Positions 17,628 to 25,200 of a stretch of 38,377 bases of DNA are shown piece after piece (the stretch's first letter is position 1; each line of letters starts with the position of its first letter). The stretch spans positions 1 through 38,377 of the IMG/VR virus record IMGVR_UViG_3300030385_002220; one strand, given 5' to 3'. The stretch comes from a virus. The notes under the pieces are model-generated. The model searched no databases and was not told the DNA's origin. It saw nothing but the letters and a program-made list of their open reading frames with translations. The position numbers were made by a program, and so were the translations under genes.

Positions 17628-19079
17628 ATGGCAGTACAAGCAGCGCCAGGATTTGATTTACAGCCTTCGGCTCAGAAACAAGTCTTGGACACAAACTACA
17701 TAACAAACTTTGATTTCTTGAATCAGTATCTACCCGATACTTATGAAAAGGAATTTGAGCGTTATGGAAATAGGACAATTGCTTCTTTCCTTAGAATGGT
17801 AGGAGCAGAAATGCCGACTAACTCAGATATGATTAAGTGGGCAGAACAAGGTAGATTACACATTAAATATACTAACTGTACTCTTGCAGGTGGTGGAGCA
17901 GGTGTAGCTACTACCGCAACCGTTACTATAAATGATGTATTTGACCCTACATTAGTGACAAGTCAAACAACTCCAGCGATTAGAGTAGGACAAACAGTTA
18001 TGTTATCAGATAACGTAGCAGGTTCTACATTAACTAACAAGGCGGTTGTAACAGCGATTAATGTTGGTGGTAACCCATTAGATATAACAGTTGCATTTTA
18101 TGAAGCTACTCAGACAGTACCTAACGCGGGAGTGGGATGTACAATGTTTATTTATGGTTCTGAATTTGCAAAAGGTAATGCAGGAATGGTTGGATCTCTT
18201 GAATCTGATGATGTATTCTTTTCTAACAAACCAATTATCCTAAAAGACACTTACTCAGTAAGTGGTTCTGATATGGCTCAAATTGGATGGGTAGAAATAA
18301 CATCTGAAAATGGAGCAAACGGCTACCTGTGGTATCTAAAATCTGAGCATGAAACAAGACTACGTTTTGAAGATTACTTAGAAACATCAATGATTGAGGC
18401 AGTTCCAGCAGCAAACGCTTCTGGTGCAGAAGCTGCATTAAGTTCAGCAGCTGGTGGAGCAGGCATTGTAAATGCAGGTTCTGAAGGCATCTTCTATGTA
18501 GTAAATAATAGAGGAAATGTGTGGGGCGGTGGAAACCCAACTACACTTGCAGGATTTGATTCAGTAATTCAAAGACTTGATAAGCAAGGAGCTATTGAAG
18601 AAAACGTGATTTTCGTTAATAGACAATACTCATTTGATATTGACGATATGTTGGCCGCTCAAAACTCTTATGGAGCAGGCGGTACATCATATGGTTTATT
18701 TGATAATGATGCGGACATGGCTTTAAATCTTGGCTTTACAGGATTTAGAAGAGGTTATGACTTTTATAAGTCTGACTGGAAATATCTTAACGATCCTACT
18801 ATGAGAGGTGGTATTACAGCAGGAGCAGTTAACGGACTTTTAGTCCCAGCTGGTTCAACTTCTGTTTATGACCAAATCTTAGGTAAGAACGCTAAGAGAC
18901 CATTCTTACATGTAAGATATAGAGCGTCTGAAACTGAAGATAGAAGATATAAAACTTGGATCACTGGTTCTGCTGGTGGAGCAAGAAATTCTGATATTGA
19001 CAAGATGCAAGTAAATTTCTTAAGTGAAAGAGCAGTATGTACTTTAGGTGCAAACAACTTCTTCTTATTTCAACAATAA
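17628..19079 (+). CDS. Major capsid protein (HK97-like fold, crAss/flavophage type)
   Basis: 483 residues, the usual size for the major head protein in this phage group. The N-terminus (YITNFDFLNQYLPDTYEKEF and GNRTIASFLRMVGAEMP) and the downstream GWVEITSENGANGYLWYLKS are characteristic of Bacteroidota podovirus capsid proteins as I recall them. Residues ~85-185, containing VGQTVMLSDN and VAFYEA, look like a beta insertion on the outer surface. The C-terminus has RYRASETEDRRYKTWITGSA and ends NNFFLFQQ. A strong terminator follows. The leader is A/T-rich without a Shine-Dalgarno sequence. The assignment relies on family resemblance and context (scaffold before, portal and terminase upstream). 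Confidence 0.85.
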   Translation: MAVQAAPGFDLQPSAQKQVLDTNYITNFDFLNQYLPDTYEKEFERYGNRTIASFLRMVGAEMPTNSDMIKWAEQGRLHIKYTNCTLAGGGAGVATTATVTINDVFDPTLVTSQTTPAIRVGQTVMLSDNVAGSTLTNKAVVTAINVGGNPLDITVAFYEATQTVPNAGVGCTMFIYGSEFAKGNAGMVGSLESDDVFFSNKPIILKDTYSVSGSDMAQIGWVEITSENGANGYLWYLKSEHETRLRFEDYLETSMIEAVPAANASGAEAALSSAAGGAGIVNAGSEGIFYVVNNRGNVWGGGNPTTLAGFDSVIQRLDKQGAIEENVIFVNRQYSFDIDDMLAAQNSYGAGGTSYGLFDNDADMALNLGFTGFRRGYDFYKSDWKYLNDPTMRGGITAGAVNGLLVPAGSTSVYDQILGKNAKRPFLHVRYRASETEDRRYKTWITGSAGGARNSDIDKMQVNFLSERAVCTLGANNFFLFQQ

Positions 19080-19097
19080 GTTGAATTAACTAATATT

Positions 19098-19132
19098 AGG
19101 GGGGTGTAAAAACTCCCCTTATATTTATTTTT
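19098..19132 (+). terminator. Rho-independent terminator after major capsid gene
   Basis: AGGGGGG and CTCCCCT form a 7-bp stem (one G-T pair) around an 8-base loop, followed by ATATTTATTTTT. It is the most GC-rich hairpin among the intergenic gaps and lies 19 bases past the capsid stop. It should limit readthrough and protect the capsid mRNA. Confidence 0.85.
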
Positions 19133-19150
19133 AAATTAAATTAAATTAAA
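19131..19150. repeat. (TTAAA)x4 tandem microrepeat
   Basis: Four perfect TTAAA units lie between the capsid terminator and the ATG at 19161. The tract could act as an UP-like or translation-enhancing A/T leader. No TAnnTTTG is present in this gap, so the promoter for the next gene is unclear. Confidence 0.6.
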
Positions 19151-19160
19151 TTATATTATA

Positions 19161-19916
19161 ATGAAAACAGAAAAATATATTACCAAAACCTATAGGTTAA
19201 AACACGGGCAAAAACCCTTATCCTATATGTTAGCCTCAAGACATTCGAGGCGTTCACCCTTATTACATTTTGACGCAGAAACAGGAGTAAATAAACCTTT
19301 ACGTTATGCTCGTAATCAAAAATCCCCTTTTGAAGATGAACAAGATGGAAATGCAATTTTAGAGCCTGTTGTTTTTGAAGACGGGATGCTTGTTGTTCAA
19401 AGAGAAAATCAAGTGTTACAAAAATTTTTACATTTTCATCCTCAAAACGGGCAAGTTTTTGAAGAGGTTAATAAAGAAGCTGATGCATCTAAAGAATTAG
19501 AAAAAGTTGAGAGAGAGTTAGATGCTCAAATTTTAGCTAAACAAATGTCTACCGAAAAACTAATTATGGTTAGTAGAGTGCTGATGGGCAGCAATGTAGA
19601 TAGAATGACAATTCCTGAATTAAAAAGAGATATTTTAGTGTTTGCTAAAAACGAGCCTACTGATTTTATGTCTATTGTAAATGATCCAATGCTGGACTTA
19701 CAAGATACGGTTTATCAGTTTTTTGACGGACAACTCCTTAGTTTAAGAAACCAAAATAAAGATGTTTATTTTAATCTTCCTAAAAACAAAACTAAAATGC
19801 TAACTGTTCCTTTTGGAGAAGATTATTCATATATCGTAGCCTCATATATGCAGTCTGATGAAGGTATAGAGACATTTAAGTTGTTGAAAAAATACCTAAA
19901 TAAGAAAGAAAAATAA
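19161..19916 (+). CDS. Conserved capsid-adjacent phage protein, unknown function
   Basis: 251 residues. The N-terminal part contains SYMLASRHSRRSPLLHFDAE and LRYARNQKSPFEDEQDGNAI, both strongly reminiscent of a conserved protein found next to the capsid gene in many marine phages. Residues ~110-140 form a charged coil (EADASKELEKVERELDAQIL), and the C-terminal half is mixed alpha/beta. Related proteins have no established role that I know. Position suggests head assembly or a head-tail joining function. It is preceded by a terminator and a TTAAA repeat and followed by a separate promoter element. Confidence 0.6.
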   Translation: MKTEKYITKTYRLKHGQKPLSYMLASRHSRRSPLLHFDAETGVNKPLRYARNQKSPFEDEQDGNAILEPVVFEDGMLVVQRENQVLQKFLHFHPQNGQVFEEVNKEADASKELEKVERELDAQILAKQMSTEKLIMVSRVLMGSNVDRMTIPELKRDILVFAKNEPTDFMSIVNDPMLDLQDTVYQFFDGQLLSLRNQNKDVYFNLPKNKTKMLTVPFGEDYSYIVASYMQSDEGIETFKLLKKYLNKKEK

Positions 19917-19920
19917 AGAT

Positions 19921-19928
19921 TATCTTTG
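19921..19928 (+). promoter_or_regulatory. Bacteroidota -7 element TATCTTTG before the 99-aa gene
   Basis: TATCTTTG begins four bases after the previous stop and 48 bases before the next ATG. No TTG is found at -33. With the terminator at 20297 it frames a one-gene transcription unit. Confidence 0.6.
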
Positions 19929-19932
19929 TAGG

Positions 19933-19944
19933 GAGAATATTCTC
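19933..19944. promoter_or_regulatory. Palindrome GAGAATATTCTC in the 5' leader
   Basis: A 12-base perfect palindrome begins four bases after the TATCTTTG element, about where transcription should start. It could be an operator or a leader hairpin. It occurs beside none of the other promoter elements in the window. Confidence 0.4.
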
Positions 19945-19968
19945 ATATAATCCGTAAAATTTTTAATT

Positions 19969-20268
19969 ATGGCAAAATATTTAACACTTAAAACAACTAA
20001 TGATGGAACATGTTACGTTCCTATTGGGGATGGCCTTTTGTGTCAATTGATATCAGCAACAGTAGTAAATATATATCCTTCCACAGTAGGACTTGGTGGA
20101 ACAACTGCAGGTGGATATATTGAATTAGCAACTACAGGTGCTACAATAGCAATGGTTGACAACATGAATGCAGCTCAAGTAGAAGCTGCTGAAACTGGAT
20201 GGCAAAATTCAGTAGTAGCAGTTGTAATCCCAAGCGGAGAGACGATTGCAGACTTTGCAGTTAAATAA
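19969..20268 (+). CDS. Small beta-rich virion protein, possible capsid decoration
   Basis: 99 residues starting MAKYLTLKTTNDGTCYVPIG, with Gly/Thr-rich strands and a short helix (MNAAQVEAAETGW) before VVAVVIPSG. It is the only gene between a promoter element (19921-19928) and a terminator (20297-20329), which suggests high independent expression, as expected of a capsid decoration or other abundant small virion protein. No motif proves this. The start follows an A/T-rich leader. Confidence 0.55.
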   Translation: MAKYLTLKTTNDGTCYVPIGDGLLCQLISATVVNIYPSTVGLGGTTAGGYIELATTGATIAMVDNMNAAQVEAAETGWQNSVVAVVIPSGETIADFAVK

Positions 20269-20296
20269 ATAACAGTATAGTTACTGAAAAATTAAG

Positions 20297-20329
20297 AGAG
20301 GTTTAAAAAATTAAGCCTCTTTTTTTTTT
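20297..20329 (+). terminator. Strong Rho-independent terminator
   Basis: AGAGGTTTAA and TTAAGCCTCT pair over 10 bp (one T-G pair) around an AAAA loop, followed by nine further T. It closes the 99-aa gene unit and abuts the next promoter element. Confidence 0.9.
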
Positions 20330-20332
20330 ACT

Positions 20333-20340
20333 TATCTTTG
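20333..20340 (+). promoter_or_regulatory. Bacteroidota -7 element TATCTTTG before tail operon
   Basis: TATCTTTG starts four bases after the T-tract of the terminator and 16 bases before the ATG at 20357. No -33 TTG is evident. It would drive the connector and tail genes to 29528. Confidence 0.6.
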
Positions 20341-20356
20341 TACAAACAATTTCCTT

Positions 20357-21301
20357 ATGATAGACGATGTAAGAAATACTGTATTAGCAATAGCTAATAA
20401 AAACAATTATGGATACATAAGTCCACAAGACTTTAATCTATATTGTCAGCAGGCTCAAATGGATTTGTTTGAAGATTATTTTTACCAATATAATAGTTGG
20501 ATTACAAAACAAAACATAAGAGTTTCAGGATCTGGTTATGCAGATATAGTAAAAGGCTTAGAGGAAGTAATTGATTTATTTTCCCAAGAAGTTTTTCTTA
20601 CACAAGTAGGAGTGGCAAATACTTATTCGCTCCCTACAGATTATTATTTAATTAATAAATTATTTTATTATCCAAACTCTTTAGCATCTGGGACTAACAC
20701 TTTTGTTGCGGCTTTTAAATTAACTGATTCTACTGCATCATTTTCTAACTTAACCAACCCTACTACTCCGCCTGTGGGAAGTATTATAGTTAACACCACG
20801 ACTGGAAATCAGGGTTATGTTACAGCAGTAGATGATTCTACAACACTTTCTATTAGTGCGAATATTATGAACTTAAATGATGTTTATATTATTTATTCAA
20901 ATACTAATGTGGCTGAAGTAGAAAGGGTGAGTCAGAATAAATTATTTTATCTTACAAGCTCTCCTTTAACAGAGCCAAGCTCTCAGTTCCCTGCTTATGT
21001 TTTGGACGCAAATATAATAACAGTATATCCTTCCACTATTTATGGATCAAGAAGTGTTAAAACACAATATATACGATACCCACTGCCGCCTAAATGGACT
21101 TACAGTATTCTTTCGGCAAGTGAAGGGACACCAGTTTTTAATGAGAGTCAGGCTGATTATCAAGACTTCGAGTTACCATTATCTGACGAGCCAACGCTGG
21201 TGGCAAAAATATGTCAATATGTAGGGATAGAAATTAGAGAAGAAGATGTTTATACATTTGGAACAGCAGGAATAACAGCAGAAAACACAGAAGAATCTTA
21301 A
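20357..21301 (+). CDS. Head-tail connector ring protein 1
   Basis: 314 residues. The N-terminus (MIDDVRNTVLAIANKNNYGY ISPQDFNLYCQQAQMDLFED) is helical with the 'R..V..I.NK...G.isp..FN....QA..dlf..yf' pattern of connector/ring proteins in Bacteroidota podoviruses. Residues ~121-181 appear to be an inserted beta module (KLTDSTASF ... VGSIIVNTT ... TLSISANI ... YIIYS) that also occurs in the muzzle protein. The C-terminal part (QFPAYVLDANIITVYPSTI, then RYPLPPKWTY) matches the adaptor-type fold in which KTQYIRYP..PKW precedes a helix. It is one base from the next ring gene and first in the tail operon. Role inferred from order and pattern. Confidence 0.65.
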   Translation: MIDDVRNTVLAIANKNNYGYISPQDFNLYCQQAQMDLFEDYFYQYNSWITKQNIRVSGSGYADIVKGLEEVIDLFSQEVFLTQVGVANTYSLPTDYYLINKLFYYPNSLASGTNTFVAAFKLTDSTASFSNLTNPTTPPVGSIIVNTTTGNQGYVTAVDDSTTLSISANIMNLNDVYIIYSNTNVAEVERVSQNKLFYLTSSPLTEPSSQFPAYVLDANIITVYPSTIYGSRSVKTQYIRYPLPPKWTYSILSASEGTPVFNESQADYQDFELPLSDEPTLVAKICQYVGIEIREEDVYTFGTAGITAENTEES

Positions 21302-21302
21302 T

Positions 21303-22226
21303 ATGGCTTATATAACAGATTATCAATATTACGAAAACAGCGGTGTAAATCCAGAAAATGAAAATTGGGGTTCATATCAATATGTGACCTTACAAGAGGT
21401 GGTAAGTAATTTTATGCTTATATATCAAGGAAACAACGAGCTTTTAAACAACATAAATCGTTACCAGGTTTTGTTTTATGCTAAAAGAGGTATCCAAGAG
21501 CTGAACTACGATGCGATGAAAGAAATTAAAATATTAGAACTTGAGGTGGGTGAAGATTTAAGATTTATAATACCTCAAGACTATGTGAATTGGGTTAGAA
21601 TCTCCTTATATTCAGGAGGGATATTATATCCATTAACAGAAAATATACAAACAAACTGGGCAGCTGCATATTTACAAGACAACAATGCAAGAATACTTTT
21701 TGATCAAGACGGGAATGTTTTAAAACCTGAATATTCTTCTTTGACATATGACCGTATTCAAGGTACTAAAAAAACTATTTACCTAAATTCAGACAGCCCT
21801 TATCACAACTCATTAGGTTATTTTATAGATGGCGGCTGGTATTTCGATTATGCTTTAGGGCAAAGATTTGGTTTAAATACAGAGACTGCTAATGTAAACC
21901 CTACGTTTAGTATTAATAAACAGGCGGGTGTTATTAACTTTGACTCCACAATGTCTGGAAGGACGGCTGTATTAGAGTATGTTTCAGATGGCATGGAAAG
22001 CGGAGATGATGCTAATGTAAGTGTTAATAAATTATTTGAAGATTATCTATATGCATTTATCAGATATTCATTATTAAACAGCAGATTAGGAGTTCAAGAG
22101 TATGTAGTTAATAGAGCAAGAAAAGACAAATCTTCTTTATTAAGAAACGCTAAAATTAGATTAAGCAATATACATCCTGGCAGACTATTAATGAATTTAA
22201 GAGGTCAGGATAAATGGATAAAGTAA
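21303..22226 (+). CDS. Head-tail connector ring protein 2 (adaptor-like)
   Basis: 307 residues, starting one base after the previous stop. The N-terminal half has a helical segment (LNNINRYQVLFYAKRGIQEL), then beta strands (LELEVGEDLRFIIPQDYVNW VRIS). The C-terminus is a pair of helices with LEYVSDGMESGDD, YAFIRYSLLNSRLGVQEY, KDKSSLLRNAKIRLSNI and a final RGQDKWIK. The latter helix and ending are characteristic of the portal-proximal ring protein of crAss-like and flavobacterial podoviruses. It lies directly upstream of the muzzle gene, as in those phages. It is likely to bridge the portal and the muzzle. Confidence 0.7.
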   Translation: MAYITDYQYYENSGVNPENENWGSYQYVTLQEVVSNFMLIYQGNNELLNNINRYQVLFYAKRGIQELNYDAMKEIKILELEVGEDLRFIIPQDYVNWVRISLYSGGILYPLTENIQTNWAAAYLQDNNARILFDQDGNVLKPEYSSLTYDRIQGTKKTIYLNSDSPYHNSLGYFIDGGWYFDYALGQRFGLNTETANVNPTFSINKQAGVINFDSTMSGRTAVLEYVSDGMESGDDANVSVNKLFEDYLYAFIRYSLLNSRLGVQEYVVNRARKDKSSLLRNAKIRLSNIHPGRLLMNLRGQDKWIK

Positions 22227-22227
22227 T

Positions 22228-25200
22228 ATGGATATAAAAAGTTTTTCAACTTTTCTAAAAGGCAGGATGAATAAGTCGGTGGATGAAAGAATAATTCCAC
22301 AGGGTGAATATATTGATGCTTTAAATGTAAGGGTAGGCGCAACTGAGACTACAGAAGTTGGAGCTTTAGAAAATTCCAAAGGTAATGATATATTAACAGG
22401 TCTTCGTTTTAGAGGAGTAGTCTTGTCGCCTCAAGCAAGATGTATCGGAGCGTTAGAAGATGGGATGAATGAAACTATTTATTGGTTTGTTCACGACCCT
22501 AATAACCCTCAAGCTCCTAACCCGCCAAGCAGCGCGGATTTAATTGTTTCTTACAACACCACTACCGAGGTTACCAGATATCATGTAGAGAGTACCAGTA
22601 TTTTAAATTTTAATCCTCAGTATTTAATTACAGGAGTAAATTTAATTGAAGATTTGTTGTTTTGGACAGACGACTATAATCCTCCTCGTAAAATCAATAT
22701 AAATTTTGACTATCTAAGTGTAGATTCAGGCGGTGTAGATCAAATTGAAGAAGAAGATATAAGCGTGATAGTAAAACCTCCAGGGTTTCAAGACGCAGCT
22801 TTAGTAGCTGTTCCTGATGCGGAAACACTAACATCTCCTAATGTTCGTTTATTGCAACTAACAAACCAAGAAAACTATATGGAAGATAAGTTTATTTCTT
22901 TTGCGTATAGATATAGGTATTTAAACTCTGAATATAGTGCTACTTCGTTATTCACATTACCCGCTTTTCAGCCAGGAAGATTTATTTTTAGTTATGAGAA
23001 TTACTACAACGAATCTATGCAAAATAGATTTAACGGAGCTGAAGTAACTTTTAATACAGGCTCAAAAAGAGTGATAGAAGTAGATGTGTTATATAAGTTT
23101 TCTAACAGCACTACAATATTTAAAATAGACACTTATAACAAGCAGCAATCAGGATGGGGTAATAATCAGGACAGAACTATAGAGTTCTCTAATAGTAAAA
23201 TATATACAGTTTTAGGTAGTGATGAAATTCTAAGATTATATGACAATGTACCTCGTGTAGCTAAAGCTCAAACCATAATGGCTAATCGCTTAGTATATGG
23301 AAATTATATAGACGGCTATAATATTTCTGTAGGATCAGCGGAAGGCGCAAAAATAACACCCAACTATACTGTCTCGGTTTTAGCTGATCAAGTGGGCGTA
23401 TTCTATATACCTTATCCTACTTTATCCAGTCAATTATACGGTATAAATCCGTCAAACCCCACTACTGTCCTACAAGCCTCAGCTTTAATTGATTTAGACA
23501 GCGTTAAAGATGAACTGAAAAACGGAGCGCAACTCGTTATTAACTTATCCCTAACCTCAGACACAACCCAAGCTCGAGCTCAAGAAAATAGTACGTTGGT
23601 ATATACAACATGTACAGCCACCGCAACACCAGCCCCAGCTTGTAATTCGTGGACCTCTACAATTAATAGTGGAACTATTGAGGTGGAGTGTTTTGTGGAT
23701 TTAACTACAGACTATACAGGAGGCTCAGCGGTATATGATTTTTTATTATCAGATGATTTTCAAAACGCTATAGGCACAGTCGAGACGGTTAATTTCCAGC
23801 CCATGGCAACAGCTTCTGCAGGATATTCTTTGACAGATAGTTTTAACACTAATGTCTTAACTCAAGGTGCTTTTACCAAGACTATTAGTTCTATAAGCAG
23901 TGCTACTAACCAAGAAGGCTTTGGTTTAGACGTAACAGGCCCAGCCGATACTACTTTCACATTAACGTCTTTGGCGATGGAATCTCAATATGATGATGGG
24001 ACTTACACGGTAAGCGATTATGAGTATTTTACTATAACAGACGTAAATGTAGTTCTTTATACCGATGCTGACCAAGGCAGTTTGCATAGTAATCGTGATT
24101 ATGAAGTAGGGCTGGTGTATATGGATGAGTATGCCAGAGCATCCACTGTATTAGTATCCCCTAATAATACTAAATTTGTTCCTCCATCTAATAGTATATT
24201 AAGAAATAGATTGCAGGTTCTTTTAGAAAGCACACCCCCTTACTGGGCTACACGATGGAAATATGTAGTTAAACCAAGTGCTGATAATTATGAAACTATA
24301 TATACTAACTTTTTTGTTCAAGCTATAGATGGGACATATTGGTGTAAATTAGAAGGAGATAATGCTGATAAGGTAAAAACAGGAGATTTGCTTTTGGTAA
24401 AAAGAGACGTATTTGGGCCAATTCCTGATGAAGTACAAGTAGAGGTATTACAGGCTCAAGCTCAGGCTGAAGATTTTGCTCAAGATGGTGCGATCCCTGA
24501 TAGTCAGCCACCAGGTTTTTACATGAATATAAAGGCTTTAAGTTTTTCTCTCGTAGATTCAACTACTCCTACGATATGGAATTATTATAAAAAAGATGAA
24601 AACCAAAAAACAAAAAGATGTTATAGTGTCGCTAAAATCCCTTTATATTATGATGATGAATTTACACAAGGTGGGTCTACAGGGGTTAAAACCAATATAG
24701 CTATTCCTGCTGGAACATCTATTACTCTAACATATCATGCCTGGAGAAATGAAGGAGGAGGTAATGTAGAAGCAATTAACTACCATTATGAAGGAACTTT
24801 TACTTCCCCTCAAGATTTTGATAATCTCCATGACTGGTGGGGTGCTGCAAATCCTGATTTAAATATAGGATTAAATACAGGTGAGGGACTTTATTATGTA
24901 ACCTACCGCCCTGCGTTAGGAAATGTATCTATGGCGACAACGATGGCTGACTCATCTTGTCCCCCCAACTGGAATGACTATGTTCCTCCTTGTATAGACG
25001 GGAATGGTAACGGCTGTCCTGGAGGGTGGTGGGGAAGTTTTCAATTTGCTTCAGATGACCCTGCTGATCCAGATGCCCCTATCTATTTAGCCTGGAGAGT
25101 GGGTATAAGAAAAGGAAGCGGACATAACGGATGGTCCACACTTACAATAAGCATTATACAAGGCGGTAGTTTAGTAGTTTTTGAAAGTGATCCAACAACA

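Noticed and set aside
21042-21224. Plus-strand ORF of 60 aa inside ring protein 1
   Set aside because: Wholly within a real gene in another frame, with no recognisable feature; a chance frame.
24950-25060. Frameshift or GC anomaly in the muzzle gene around a CCCCCC run
   Set aside because: The frame remains open on both sides and the encoded sequence is Cys/Trp/Gly-rich but continuous with the protein; no break is visible.
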